Source of the DNA: Planococcus citri
Taxonomy: Eukaryota > Arthropoda > Insecta > Hemiptera > Pseudococcidae
Reading direction: 5' to 3'
NCBI RefSeq assembly: GCF_950023065.1
Contig: NC_088678.1
Coordinates: 82,555,590-82,619,589 of the forward strand
Length of the DNA stretch: 64,000 nt
Shown here: one piece after another, positions 1-13,039 of the stretch
Position numbering within the stretch: the first letter of the stretch is position 1
Layout: each line of letters begins with the position of its first letter
Program-made: the position numbers and the translations under genes
Notes under the pieces: generated by a model
Told to the model about the DNA's origin: nothing
Seen by the model: the letters and a program-made list of their open reading frames with translations, nothing else
The model's database searches: none

Positions 1-1230
1 TCAAAAGTGGTTTTCTGACCAGTTTTTTTTCAAATAAAAAATCCAAAAAAATCAAAAGTTTTCCGTTTGGGAGGAAATTTTTGAAATTTGCGCGAATCGC
101 TGTATTTCGTCCACAACTAACCTCCCGAGACCGAATTCCGCCATTTCCCACCGATCTGGAGCCTCCAGCGCGATTTTTAAATTTCTCCAGAATTATTAAT
201 TTGCTCCAGAAAGCGTGAATATGAATTTGGGCACCTAAAAATCGAGTTGATGAGTTATACTCGATCTGTTTAACGAGTTTATCTAAATTTGAGTCGGTTT
301 TGGGAGGTACACCTCAAGAGTAGTTTTTTGACCAGATTTTTCATTTTCAAAATAAAAATATTCAAAAATCAAAATTTTACCGTCTCCAAGGAAATTTTTG
401 AAATTTGCGCGAATGGCTGTATTTCAAACACAACAAAACCCCCCCGAGGCCGAGTTCCGCCATTTACGGCCATTCTGGAGCCTCCAGCGTGATTTTATAT
501 TTCTCCAGAATTTCCAGAATGGCTGGAAATGGCGGAACTCGTCCTCGGGGGGTTTTGTTGTGCTTGAAGTACAGCCATTCGCGCAAATTTCAAAAATTTC
601 CTTGGAGACGGTAAAATTTTGACTTTTGAATATTTTTATTTTGAAAAAAAGCTGGTCAAAAAACCACTCTTGAGGTGTCAGCTCCAGAATCGGCTCAAAT
701 GTGGATAAATTCGTTAAACAGGTCGAGTATAACACACAACTCGATTTTTAGCTGCCCAACTTCATATTCGCGCCTTCTTGAGCAAATTCAAAATTCTGGA
801 GAAATTTAAAAATCACGCTCGAGGCTCCAGAATGACTGGAAATGGCGAAATTTGGATTGGGGGAGGGGGGTTAATATCAGTTTCAGGACTTATTTTGAAC
901 ATTTTTACTGATCAAGTACGTACTTTTTTAAAAAAAGCATAATCACCAAAATAGTCAATTTTGGATTTTCAAAAATTCGCCAAAAATCTAAAAATGAACT
1001 TGAGCAGCTGAAAATTTGGTTTTGAGGGTTTTAGAACATGCTCTTTCCAAAAATCGCGGTCCCGTTCAAATCGGAGGCGGACACCTCGAGAGGTTCCCTT
1101 GTTAGATATTGGGTGGGTAGACACTGTAAACAAAATTTGAGCGAAATCGGAGTACATGACTCAAAAAAGGTTGGTCGAATGACCCTTTGGCCAAAATTTG
1201 AGCTCCAGAAATTGATACCCTAGAGAAATG
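1..1230. repeat. Foldback repeat, family A (window edge)
   Basis: The segment holds two inverted arms, about 131-482 and 522-856, that pair around a centre near 500. Each arm runs from a CCTCGGGGGGTTTTGTTG block, through AAATTTGCGCGAATGGCTG, to a block containing AACTCGATTTTTAGCTGCCC. The flanks (1-130 and 857-1230) repeat pieces of the same unit. The unit recurs at 28.07-29.39 kb, at 23.08-23.46/25.14-25.35 kb and, worn, near 51 kb. No open frame is shared between copies, so this looks like a non-autonomous foldback element or a composite of several. The left end lies outside the window. Confidence 0.75.
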
Positions 1231-2250
1231 GACTTTTGCAATTTTTTCCCGTTTTCTGAGTTGAACAGCTTTACCTACCAGTACATCGAAAAATCAACTC
1301 GAGGGCAACCTTTTTCTCCTCAGGCAGCCCGCGATAAAGTAAACTCTGCGTAGTTGTTTTCCGTAGATAATGCAACGAACTTCCGTTCAATCTCCATTTT
1401 TCCCATCATTTTTACCAGTCTCTACCTTTCTTCCTCCGTTTCAGTCTATTCACATCCCACAATTACCAGCATTACGCGGTACATAATCAACTTACATTAG
1501 CAGACAGGGTTTTGGCACCGCCATCTCCACTGCTACGCAGACTGGTAGTACAAATATCCTACCTACACCACTGCACCGCAGCCAAACAGCCGTAGTCTAA
1601 ATATTACCTACACTCGCGTATACAAAGGTAGTACTTGAATAATATAAACAAACTATCCACCTCGGGCAGAGCTAATCTTCCATCATTCGTTCAGCGTTCA
1701 CTGTTCATAGTAATAAGACTCTGGAAACGCTATCGGCGGCAGCATTCTTCACACAACTGTTATTGAATTTATGACCATAATCCAGCTTCATCAGTGTCAT
1801 GGACAATGTGATGCCGGTGCCTCTGCCTATATCTGTTCCGCAGGTTTCGGCTCAACTCGACTCGAGTCACAAAAATACTTGAAATACCTAGATACAGCTC
1901 AATCGCATCGTTTAGGCTCGCATATGCATATACGAGTAGGCCAAAGCTACCGGAATCTGTGCAATGGCGAGATAACTCAGTGGCAGTTCCACGCAGTCTG
2001 ACTAATATGAATTAATATAAAAACCAAGCGCCAGGGTGGGAGCGGTAGGGTAATTTTTTTTGGAATTTAACACTGAATGAATCGGAGACGATTCTAATGA
2101 TTTTTTCAGAAGTGAAAATCATATATACCTATGAGTATGGCATTCTGTCTGGGAGACGGTTCATGTCACAAGTTTTTTTTGAGGGGGGGTTGGAATTTTT
2201 AGCAACCTTTAGCGACCAATTGGGGCGTTGGAGGGGAGAAAACTGAGAAA
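1231..2250. other. Non-repetitive DNA, no gene seen
   Basis: Mixed-composition sequence with no recognisable protein or RNA gene. A strong-looking donor on the - strand (GTAAGTTGA, reading down from about 1495) has no convincing acceptor or coding patch upstream. A poly-G tract starts near 2181. Confidence 0.5.
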
Positions 2251-2444
2251 CAAGTTAATATTCGTATTCAGCGCTTCCAAAAACCTTATAAACCATATAT
2301 CACACGATTTTTTCGATTTTCAGGTAATTTGAGGGATGGCAATGTGGAGGAAGGAGCGTTGGAGGGCTCGAATCGTAAAAGCGAGTTGATATTCGTATTT
2401 AGCGATCTCGAAAACATATGAATCGATATGTCACACGACATTTT
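2251..2444 (+). repeat. Two copies of the dispersed ~60-bp motif
   Basis: Copies at about 2251-2316 and 2381-2444 share the order GTTGATATTCGTATTCAGCG, a short A-rich gap, CATATAAA, then a CGATATGTCACACGA-like end. The same motif recurs at 19.35, 37.10 (reverse), 42.71 (reverse), 44.55, 44.68 and 44.92 kb and near 57.8-57.96 kb, usually next to runs of C or G. Its nature is unknown. Confidence 0.6.
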
Positions 2445-4854
2445 AGACTTTGACCAAAACTTTGACGCTCCTCACCCCCTCCCCCATGGTTTGAGAATAC
2501 TAAAAAACGAGTTGAAATTTGCGGGCCACGGGGCCATTCAAGGATGCTGAGAAGAATTGAACTAATTTTAGCAACGTTCCCTCCAAATGTGGAGTAAAAT
2601 TGACGAAAATAAGTCAATTGGGAAAATTTAGACCTTTTTCGGAAAAAAATTGTATCTTCTGGTAACGCTTCGGCTGATGCGTTAATCAATGTAAAAAAAT
2701 GTATCTTGAGTCAGGTATGTGAATTTTTTGGAATTTTTGAGCATGGTCATGGTTGCCATAGAGAAATATTTTCAACTTTTTTAGACAATTTTTGGTGCTC
2801 AAGAAGGTGGAAACACTGATTTTCACTACATCTCCAAAAATCTCTTTAATAACCCCACAAAGTGAATAAAGTTCCAAAAGTTTTCGTGTTTCAACGTGAG
2901 AACTTTTCCAACTAGGATTCAAAACAGAATAAAATTCATAATAAACGAAAATGTTGGTCGAAAATTCCAAGAAGTGTCAACTACATGAAAAAATATGATT
3001 TTAACGATCAACTTTTTACGACTGTTGTTTAAAATAATATGATAATGACTTTCATAATTTTATTAAATGTTCAACATACGGGTATAGGTATTCTAAGTAC
3101 TTTTTAAGAAATTTTGAAGTCAAACCAATCTTACTTCACTTTTCAAAATTAATTTCTTACGCAATAAAAATCAATTCATCGTTAGTACCTAATTTTCTAA
3201 CCACAGGTCTCATTTCTCGTTCAGGGGTTATCTTAATTGAAAACCAAATTGAAAATAATCATCGAATTGATAGAAAAAACTAATATACTTTTCGTAATTA
3301 ATGTTCCGAATGCGATAAGTTACTATGTAATACATATCTGTGCACTTCGAGAATAATTTCAATTTAGTACTTCACCTATACATATATAAAAATGTACTTG
3401 ACGCAATTCTAAAGAATTCACATTCTCTTGGCATATTCAAAGAGTTCAAAATTTCTTCGTGTAGGTAGGAAATGTGAAGACGTAAAATATAAATACCTTT
3501 ATGACCTGCTGCCTGTAGTAAATCAGGTAGGTAGATATTTACTTTTCACGTGCGAGCAAGTTTCTTATCATCAAATTATCTGAACTGATAACAAAACGCT
3601 AACATCAACTTCGGTATCGGTATCTCTTACCAAATAAACGAATTTTCGAAAATTTCAATAACTCTCGCTCGAATGAAGCGATTAGCTAATTACTTTTAAA
3701 TTTAATATACCTTTACTTTTCAATTTCTCATACATCAGCGATAGGTATAAATTACGTAGTAGCTATTTAATAAGAATATGTAGGTATATGGTCAGAAGTG
3801 CAATGGCCCTTTCATTTTTTTATTGCTGCACCAACATACACAGCGTGCTATTAATTTCATTTTTTATGTTCATTTAATATCAGGTACCTATGGTAATGTG
3901 TGTTTTTCTGCACTATAACATTTCTCCCTATATGCTCATGTCAGGGTTATAGTACTTTTATACTGGCAAGGTCGTTTGTATCATCCAACCATACCATACA
4001 CAATCTGAAGCACTGCACCAGGGATTAGTCATGACTCATCACCAAAAATAATATATACGCAATCATAATGTCTTAATGTCCCATTTTGCTTTCATTTTAT
4101 CAAATTCTCATAAAAAATACTCGTAGTTTTAATTACCTATCTTATCTGAATGGTGAGAGGCACATAGTCATGATTAATTTTAGAATAGGAAGTAATTTTT
4201 AAGTTCATTTTTACATCATGATCTAATTCGTAAAATCGTCTTAAAGCGAGCAAGCAATGGCGAGTTCAATTTCGTCAAATGAGAGGGGCAAGGAGGTGCC
4301 ATTTTCCATTTTCGTCAAGTTCAAACTTAAAAATGAAGGTCAGTTCGTCCTGTCGAACAGGGGTTGTGTTCTGTCCAGGAGGGAACACCCCCTGGCCAGA
4401 AAAATTTAAGCGAAAAGTTGAGAATTTTTGGGAAAAATTGGGTGAGTTGGAAACAGTTAGGAAATTTGGAAAGAAATTTGTGTTAGCAGGGAAAATCAAA
4501 GAATTACCAAAAACCGTAAGTTTTTATTTCTTGAATTTTGAAAATTTTTAAAGAAAAAAAATTCACTTCTTGTTATATTCCTCAAGTTTTAATTAAATAA
4601 AATTCGAAAATTCAAGTTTTCAACATTTAATTTGATGAATTCAAGATAGAAATTTACCAAACTTTGGATAAAAAGTAATAAAATCTAATTTTATAAAAAT
4701 CTAAATTTACGGTTAAATTTGGAAAATGTTTCAATCGTTATTTACACAACATACAAAAATTTGAAATTAAGTTTAGGCGAAGTAAGGAAAAATAAACTAA
4801 AAATTAAATAAATAAAACTCCAACTGGAAACTTACCAATTGTCGAATAACCCAT
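2445..4854. other. AT-rich DNA, no gene seen
   Basis: Long AT-rich stretch. Short open frames on both strands at 2399-2970 and 4275-4551 have no recognisable motifs and no splice context. I see no RNA gene. Confidence 0.5.
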
Positions 4855-5627
4855 ACAACAATTGTCGACGTCGACATTTACATCAACTACGGTTTTTTCC
4901 AACATGATGATGTAAAAGTGACCAATAAGTTATTTAATAGGAATCTTCTGTCCGTAAAGAAGCCAGGTTAATGAAAATTTTCGAAATTTTCTCATTATTT
5001 CTGATACCTTGACATGCGATGTCGACATGTTGATGTAAAATTCGATGCTCGAAATTTACATCCACAACTATGTCGACCAATTTTTCAGAATTAAAATTTC
5101 TGTTTCAGTGTTTAAAAGCTCAGTAAACATTTGAAAAGATGATCTTTGTTTGAAGGGAGAAAAATTTTTTAATGGCCTTGATAAAATTATTCACTTTTCC
5201 ATAGTTTGGAATTGTTGATGTTATGTCGATGTGAAAGTCGATCGTCCATAAATACATTGACACTAACATTGGCCAAATTTTCAAAGATTTCTCAAATTTG
5301 AAAAATTAAGTTGATATTGTGGATGTATTTGTTGATGTCGAATTTCACATCAACATTAACATCGACATGTCGTCGACATGAAAATGTATTAGTTTAGTCT
5401 ACTCTTAGATAACCTATTGCACCTTTCAGTATAAGGAGTTTAATGTTCATCTATACTGAATATGGACTTTCTGTCTGTACTTCTCGGAGGTGGCCTCCGT
5501 GTCGATGCTGCTTTCGCTTTCAGCATGAGCAATGGCCACCTAAGTGTGTAAGAGAAAATGATTTTTGGAAAAAAATTTCAATTTTGTAACTAAAATTTAA
5601 AAATTATGCGTAGCTGGAGGTCGACGT
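4855..5627. repeat. Dyad-rich satellite-like block (GTCGACAT / GATGTAAA units)
   Basis: The block is built from irregularly spaced degenerate units of the type GTCGACAT-TTACATCAAC and their reverse complements (4861-4885, 5010-5080, 5210-5260, 5320-5380 and others). Many units contain GTCGAC or ACATGT palindromes, so the array is made of overlapping dyads in both orientations. Its right end passes into the long inverted repeat at 5628-5848, which uses the same words. Confidence 0.65.
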
Positions 5628-5848
5628 AAATTTCGATGCCAATGTCGATCCATCCACATCCGTCACATTTGGACTCCACATGTCAATGTAAATTTCGACC
5701 CTGTGTTGAGCCAATTGTCGACATAAATGCCGATCAACATTGGTTGACAATTACATCAACAATTGGCTCAACACAGAGTCGAAATTCACATCGACATGTG
5801 GCATCCAAAAGTGGCGGATGTGGATGGGTCGACATTCACATCGAAATT
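5628..5848. repeat. Long inverted repeat (hairpin) with ~90-bp arms
   Basis: The left arm, about 5628-5718, contains CCATCCACATCCG and CTGTGTTGAGCCAATTGT. The right arm, about 5759-5848, contains ACAATTGGCTCAACACAG and CGGATGTGGATGG. The arms are near-perfect reverse complements around a loop of about 40 bp that itself holds weaker dyads. It closes the dyad-rich block. The arm quality suggests a recent duplication-inversion or a hairpin MITE. Confidence 0.75.
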
Positions 5849-8800
5849 AGCATGGTCATTGTTGTACCGGAAATTGAACTAGTATAAATATACAGGAAAT
5901 CTCTAGTGCAGTAAATGGATTTGCGAACCAAAAATCAAAATTGTCAAATAATCTCGTGAAAAATTATAAAATGCGCGATAAAAAACGTTTGTTGACTAAA
6001 GAGTAAAAATAATTAACCAATAAATTGATTCGCAAATAAATTCAATAAATCTCTAAAAAAAACGATGCTTGAAAATTAGTGAACAAAATAAATAAAAATC
6101 GTGAACTCATAAATTCAATAAGTAAGCAAGTAAGAATTTAAAAAATTCAGTAGTTGAGAAACGAACCATTAAACAGAACCTGGAAGTATCTATTTTGGTA
6201 GTTCAAGAACAACTGAGGATTTATAAACTCACCCTAATAGTATTTATAATAAAATTTGGTTCGTTTTTGAGAGGGAGGGCTTTGAATTGGGCAAATTGGT
6301 ACGACAGTTTGATTTAAATTTGTTTTGGGATAGGATCGAAAAGGATGCACAATTTTGAAATCCATGTGACATTTATGACATCGTAAAGTTGCAATTTAGA
6401 GGGTGCATGCGCTCAACAAATGAAAAAGGGTTGCAATTCTAAATAATTAGTAAGTGATAAAAAAGCCGTAAATGTCATGTCAATGTTTTAAATGTACTTG
6501 TGGTTAATTTTAAAGGGGTTTAAAAAGTAGGTACTTAGAGCTCATTAGCTCTTGTACAAATTGTCAATTATGTCAACTTTTTATATGAGAAATATCAATA
6601 TTACTCAAATTTTGGTTTTATCATATTGAAAATGGTCGCGGGCATGAGGGCAAAAACGTGAGCCCAGAGCCATAAAAATTTCAAAGTTTTGACATTTATG
6701 AGAAACGAATTATCGTGTGAATGGGGGGGGGGGTGGCTGCGGGAATCGAAGAGTCCACAGCTATAAAATTTTACTGTTTAATAATTGACTCAAAAACCAT
6801 GGGTAAGATGTGTTTTGATTTAGATTTAGAGTTTTAATTGAGTTAGGGGATGAACGAGTTGAACCAATTAGTGATGTGATTAAAGTTAGCGGATGAAAAT
6901 ACTGATGAAATCTAGCCAGAACATGTTCTAAACGGGCAAAAACTGATTTTGAAAGTTGATGTACAATTATGCTTGAAGCCACCTCCATTTTTTGGTAAAT
7001 TATAATTTTTTATTTTTTTGAACTCGTGATATAAAACTGCTCAATTTTATCATCATAAGTACCTATATTCCAATCTCTTCCTCAGATTTTCAATCTCCAG
7101 TGCAAGGATTTCTGGAGGTAGATGAGGTATCTGTCTTCTTTTCAATTTTTTTTTCGCGTTAATCAGCCTTAAATTAGTATAATAAATCAATTGAGAACAT
7201 TTTTTTCCACGTGGAAATTGAATCGAACGTTTTCATTAATGGGCTCTTGCTTATTATTAATAATTAAAACTTTAACATCGGTTCGTTGGGTAAAGGAAAT
7301 GGAAATTAATTTATGTATCATGTGGAGAGGCATACGTACACAGTACACACGAGCCTAATTAGGTTGGAATTTGTATTAGTTATTATACGCGTAATTTTAT
7401 ACGACATTAAATATTGTGGCGTCGAGAGATCATTTTCTTGAAAAACCAGAATGCTGATGCTGTGTATCGCGGGTTGCATTCAAAATGTAAGCATTCGAGA
7501 TATCCAGGAAGTTAGAATGTATTGTTTATGTGTTCATATTTTTGTATTAGCATGTCAAGAAATTGAAAAACAGGCGACCAAGTCACACGTTAACAAATCC
7601 AATAATGATATGTTTCGGAAGATGCTGAACTCAAATTTGAACTCGTTCTTCCAATTGGACCATTTTATGTCCATCAGAATCCTCTCTTATGAATTCGAAA
7701 CCTAAAAATGCAAACGCAAATTTCAGGAAAGGATGATCAAAGATATCTGTGCTCGAAATCTAGATGTTTCTCTAATAGACCCATTGGTTGAATGGTAATA
7801 TTTGATGTTTCAAAAATGATTAAATTTCTCGATGGGGTGGAGCCTGAGGGTGCGGTCCAGGGGTGAAAATTGCATTATGAACGTTACAGAAGCTACGAGG
7901 GTTGGTAACTGGTGCCATAAACATAAATTCGATGAAAATTAGTGGCGAGGAAGAAGAAGGAGAAAACTTGGTTCGCTTTGCTGGTACGAGCGTCTTTAGA
8001 TGTCGTGCATCTGCATTTTTACTGCTCCCAGTGTAAGCTTTGCAGGCAAGAAACTGGTTGCTGACTGCGCTAGCGTGTTACCCAGCCAGCAGCTGAGAAC
8101 TAGCCAACTCTAGATGCGTTTTTCTATTTTTGCCACGGAATAGATACGAGTACCTAGATTTTATAATAACATAGTGGCTTCCACTCGGATCCATAAACCT
8201 TATACCTAGTATGCTATGCGTATGCGGTACGCTATGTAGGTGAATTTCCGACCGCGGTATTGTCGGTGGTAATTTGGCATGTTTTATGCAACCAGCGATG
8301 GCGATGGTGTATAAAAGTGGAAAACGCTGCGGAGAAGAAAAATATGTCACGTTTTGCCAGAAAGATAGATTTATCGGGACGCGGTTTTTTCCGCGCTTCA
8401 CGTTCTCTTACGTACGATTAGATGTTGTGGACTTGTCTGTATATACAGGATGACGGTGGTAATCACTTCAGCCAGCGCGAATAATCGATAAACTTCAACA
8501 AAGCGACAAAGTGCCATCAGCAATGTACAAAGAAATACGAGTAAATATAACACGCAGCGGGATTTACTTCACAGAGAGAGATCGAATGAGACTGAGAGCT
8601 GCGAAGGGTTTGGTCTTCTCTTCTTTGGTTCGTGTTCAAAAACAAATGCCTGTGTACCTATACCTATACTCTTGCGATGCTGAGCTGCGGTGGAGTTATA
8701 TGTACTACGAGTATAGAATGTGTAGGCTAGCTAGATTTCATGCAGTTCGAAACATTCCCACGGTATCGAACATTTATACTGACAAATACCGAGAAACGAT

Positions 8801-9417
8801 TCTCTCGAGGGTGATTTTTGAAACGTTTAAAAACATAATTTTACTCAAAAGCATCTCATCGGTTAAAGGATCAATTTTCATGCTGCACACTATAACTTAT
8901 CCGCGTGTAATCGCATCGAGTCATTTTTTATTCATCCTCGTGTATCTAGTATTTATTATGGTGCGGTATGGTACGGCACATTCTGACCAAAGACTTTAGC
9001 GTAGGTACCTATTTTAATGTGTGTGAAGTTTAGACCATTATCGACCATCATCGTTGTTGTAATAACCACCCACGAGTCGTCGAGTCTGTTTGACTATATT
9101 TTGTTCACCTTTTCATTCGTCTATTGTTCAAATTTTTAGCCCATTTAACCAGTTCACGTGTCGTGTACACACTATACACAGGTACACGGAAAGGTTTCTT
9201 CGACCTTGAGACGTTAGTGTGTCATTTAGAGATCTCTGACCACGACTTCGAAAAAAAAAAACAATTGATTTTATATTTCTTGAGAAAAAGATCAACTCGT
9301 TGGATTCAACATGGCCAAGTCTGGTGAAAATTTTGAGATGGTTCAATCTGCTTCGTAGAGATGAATGTTTTCAGTAGATAGGTACTATCAGAATTTAGAA
9401 ATTTTCAGCCAATAAAT
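5849..9417. other. Mostly unique DNA, no supported gene
   Basis: AT-rich to about 7.4 kb, then more mixed to 9.4 kb. The longest open frame (8511-8999, +, 162 codons) has no recognisable domain, no codon signature and no splice context. A - strand acceptor-like site near 8326 (pyrimidine tract ending CTCCGCAG) precedes an open stretch that I could not relate to any family. A weak possible exon on + (7452-7487, donor GTAAGC) is also unproven. Confidence 0.4.
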
Positions 9418-9540
9418 TTTATGGCAGCCATTTTGTAAGTAGAGACACTTTTTTTTTAGTACAAGGGCTAGAAATGTTCCTTAGGACTCCCCCTTTAAGA
9501 AAAAAATGCCCCGGTGGATCGACCGGGGGGGGGGTACAAT
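9418..9540 (+). mobile_element. Fragment of the TAGTCCGG foldback family
   Basis: The order GCAGCCATTTTGTAAGTA, a T-run, AAATGTTCCTTAGGA, CCCCTTTAAGAAAAAA, GGATCGACCGGGGGG matches the right-hand terminal region of the foldback elements at 20.5, 23.5, 46.5 and 58.0 kb. The terminal CTATTGTCATATGCCGGACTA is missing, so this is a relic. Confidence 0.7.
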
Positions 9541-10554
9541 TTATCCTTTAGTGGGCTCCCCGACTATTGCAGAAAACGATTTTAAAAATCTAGATTTTTA
9601 TTCGAATATTTTCCATCTCCGAAGCTGTTTGGGTGCTCTCCTTGCGTGAAGCGCCACCTCCGCCGAAAAAATATGCTCATTAGAAATTTTATTGAAGTAC
9701 CTACGGAAACATTTTTTGAAAAATATTTCGTAATAATTATGCCAAAATTTTAAAAAATATGATTCACGAAACTGAGAAAATATTTTGGAACGTAGTGGTG
9801 GCAATTTTTCGATCATTATTGCCACTTTCAAAAAATCGAAAAAATTGCCAAAAATTCATGAAATTTTTTTGACCTTTTGAAGTTCAAAATAATGACCACA
9901 AAATTGGTACCGGTGCGTTCCAAAATATTTCCTCTCTTCCGTTAATGATATCTTTCAAACTTTTGGCATAATTAATGCGAAATATCTGCGAAGAAAAAAT
10001 TTTCAAAGCACGAATTCTATATATTCAAAAATGACCGATTTGCAAATTTTCAACCGCTCAACAGAACCTCAAAGGTGGTCTTGGATTTTGACGGCAATAC
10101 TTTCATTTGGGACTGGGCCATTTTTCCTAAAACTGGTTGGGTAGCGAGTGGGAGATTACACCCAGAAAAATTTTGAGCTCCCCTAGGCGTTCATGATGAT
10201 GAGCCAGAGGTCCTAAGTAGGATTATTTTAGGAAAATTCATGGTTTTTTGCCACTTTTGGGTAGTACCTAACTGTGCAATCCCTCGGTAATTTCCTCCCT
10301 CATCTCTATGTCTATAATATAGAAGGGTACAAAATCTGACTTGAAATATTGCCAGCTTGTCTGCTGTTGAACCAACTATTCTGAAAAAAAACACCCCCAT
10401 CTGTTCCAAAGAAGGAGATTGGGCTATTTTCCTTCTTTCCTATAAATATGAGGATTCTGCAACAAAAATTGACGTAAATTAGCAGACGCAAACCCAAAAA
10501 TCTGCAGGCTGATTTGATTTATATGGAACAACCCATTCGTGGTTACAGGGTATC
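9541..10554. other. AT-rich DNA, no gene seen
   Basis: No recognisable coding exon, tRNA or bounded repeat. Short frames on the - strand (9598-9831, 10191-10497) show no motifs. Confidence 0.5.
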
Positions 10555-11095
10555 TAACAGGTAGTGAAAGTAGTGATTTAAAAAAGTAGCGAATTTAGTC
10601 AAAAAGGTAGTAAAAAAATTATAAAAATTCAAACTCGCAACAAAAACCTTCGAATTATTGAAAAAAAGTTCATTTTTGATGAAATTGTAAATTTTCTCCC
10701 AATTTTTTTTTGAAAAATTTTCAGTGAAAAATTCGACTTTGTTATTTTTTTTGTATGAAGGGGGGGGGGGGAGGTCGAGTGGAGATCTTTTTGAAAATTT
10801 GGTTAGAAAAAGGGTAGTGAAAAAAGTAGTGATTTCTTTCTTTAAAAAGTTCCTTTAAATACCATGTAAATTTTTTTTTGACAATTTCAAATTGTAATTT
10901 TTCACGTCATTTTCAGCATTTTTGGATAAATGTTGGAAATTTATCAGTTTTGCTCATTTTTGAATCATTTTTACATCGATTTTATTAGCACTCATTTCAA
11001 AATATCAAATTGGGGTCGCGAGTGGAGAGCTTTCCAAAAATGTGTTTGGAAATAGGTGGTGAAAAAAGAAGTGATTTTTTTCAAAAAAAAAAATT
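10555..11095 (+). repeat. Degenerate direct repeats around GTAGTGAAAAAAGTAGTGATTT
   Basis: Three units share a GTAGTGA(A)nAGTAGTGATTT core at about 10560, 10815 and 11058. The last two are also preceded by a GAGTGGAGA...TTTTnGAAAATTTGGTT-type stretch about 30 bp upstream, giving a repeat step of roughly 245 bp. Poly-G and poly-A runs separate the units. No open frame spans the array. Confidence 0.5.
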
Positions 11096-13039
11096 ATGTT
11101 ATATACATGTTGTAGAAGTTTTCTTGATCATTCCCAAAGGATAACGTGGAATCCTCGCTGAAAATTTTCAATTCTTAAAGACCATGGGAATTGAATACGA
11201 GGCGAAAGTGAGCGACTCCTCCCCTTCCATCAATTATTTGCAGATCAAGATACCAATTTTTTTAAATAAAAAGTTTAGTTCAGATGACTGCATAAGTACA
11301 TATATCATAGAGTGGTACTGGTAACCCAATATAAGCTCATATTAAATGGAAATTCGATCTGAAATCATAGTTACTTTTTGCTATCATTTCTTCGAGCAAA
11401 AATGTAAGTAAACTTCACGTAGTATTACAGATAGGTAAAAGGTACCCTACCTCGGCTGCATGCTGTCAAACTCACGATATACCTAGGTAGGTATAGGTAC
11501 ATAATTAAAATCACATCATTGTATTCGAAACAACGTCGTCGATTTGCAAATAGCGATAATTTACTCGAACTCGCGTTAACGAGCGTGTAAATATGTAAAT
11601 AAGAAAAATCTATGCCAATTGTTCGAGGCGAAAAAAAAAAAACGTCATCGATGGGCTATTTAGCGTTTCGTGGTACGCCTTTCGCACGTTTAAATTTACA
11701 CGTACTTACGTATAGGTAAAAGTATACACAGAGATACTCGTATATGCAAATTTCATACACCTAGAAAGACACCCGTCAGCGCTTCTCTCATTTTATCTCG
11801 GTGGAGAAAAGTTTTCGGATATACCACTTCTGCCCAACAACCTATCGTATTATGTCACTGTAATATCAAAATCAAATCGCTTAGCTCATTAAACCGCAGA
11901 TGCCCATTTGGATCGTGCGCCTCGGCTACTCTTAATTAATAACTCGTAGTCACGCGTGGAATGGTACAGAGTACAGACTATACAGAGCGATGCCTTGAGA
12001 GATATTCGCGCGTAAGTCTACCTTCAGAGAGCTGGATCGTTTAAGGGTGTAGGTTCTCAGCGCGCTTGTATACTTACACATACACCGGATAAACCATAAT
12101 TCTCCTCTCGAGAAGTGATTAGCAATCATAATGGTAAGGAAAAAAATACAAATGCAAGAGTTGCGCGGGTTAATTATTCTAAATGAAGGAGGAAAAAAAA
12201 AACTTGGACGACGAGCATTTTCTCACGAAAACTGGTTTCCTTTCAGGTTATACATACGTACGTAATACGTATAGTGGTACATACAGTTTATATTGTTAAT
12301 GCTGGAACATTTTTATAGACGTTTTGGTTAACCTAATGCTTATCCTAATAATGATTCATATCGTTTTATAATCTATTGGAAAAGATTATTCTAACTCGCA
12401 GCTTCAACAGTGTATTTGTCACGATAAAAGTAAAAACATTACCACAATGTACCCAGCTATTCCTATGATAGATACCTCCAGCCCTCCGGCCCTCCAGTCA
12501 TCTGCGCAATGATACGACGATGCGCGTCGAGCTACTTTTATTATTTTAGTTTATTGCATACCTACGTAGACTTGGGTCTCTACATGCACAAAGAACGAGT
12601 AGTAGGGACTTAAAGCTGCTTCAATTCGAAGATAACTCACGCTGCATATACCTATACTCAAATTAATGAAGTAGCGATAAAAATGATTCGGATTCGGTTT
12701 AATATTCATCGCGAAGACAGGGGGTATCACATCGTGCTTAGTATGAAGCTGTACGACGATCCATCCATCCATCGATCGTCACTGATCGTCGTCTGCATCT
12801 TTTACTAACTTTTATACGATACGCATACCTTACACCAATTATTACACGAAAATATCGATACGTCTTTGCCTATCTTCTTATCGGTTTTACTTTTATTTTA
12901 TATTCAATTAGAAAAAGCAGATTCTACTAGTTTATTATGTTCTCGCATAACCCAGTCAACACCCACTATATTTTGAAACCTACATCGTCGAATATGCCAC
13001 GAAGTGTCGATCATCCACCATCGAAATCATCCATAGAGA
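11096..13039. other. Unique DNA, no supported gene
   Basis: This stretch is richer in CpG and in TACGTA/TAGGTA words than its neighbours. Splice-like sites occur on both strands near 12.1 kb (- donor GTAAGTATAC near 12077, + donor GTAAGGAAA near 12134), but the segments they would bound are under 30 nt and carry no recognisable peptide. It ends where copia homology begins; no 5' LTR is visible. Confidence 0.4.

Noticed and set aside
1495..1545. Possible 46-nt - strand exon with donor GTAAGTTGA
   Set aside because: The acceptor lacks a pyrimidine tract and no frame gives a recognisable or phase-compatible peptide.
1960..2005. tRNA-like A box (ACTCAGTGGCAG)
   Set aside because: No B box or foldable cloverleaf follows.
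4831..4885. Strong - strand donor (GTAAGTTTCC) with an open patch upstream
   Set aside because: The patch lies in the dyad-rich repeat block and the acceptor is poor.
8511..8999. Longest uninterrupted frame outside inx1 and the copia remnant (162 codons, +)
   Set aside because: No recognisable domain, no splice or promoter context, and the peptide follows local base composition; a chance frame is more likely.
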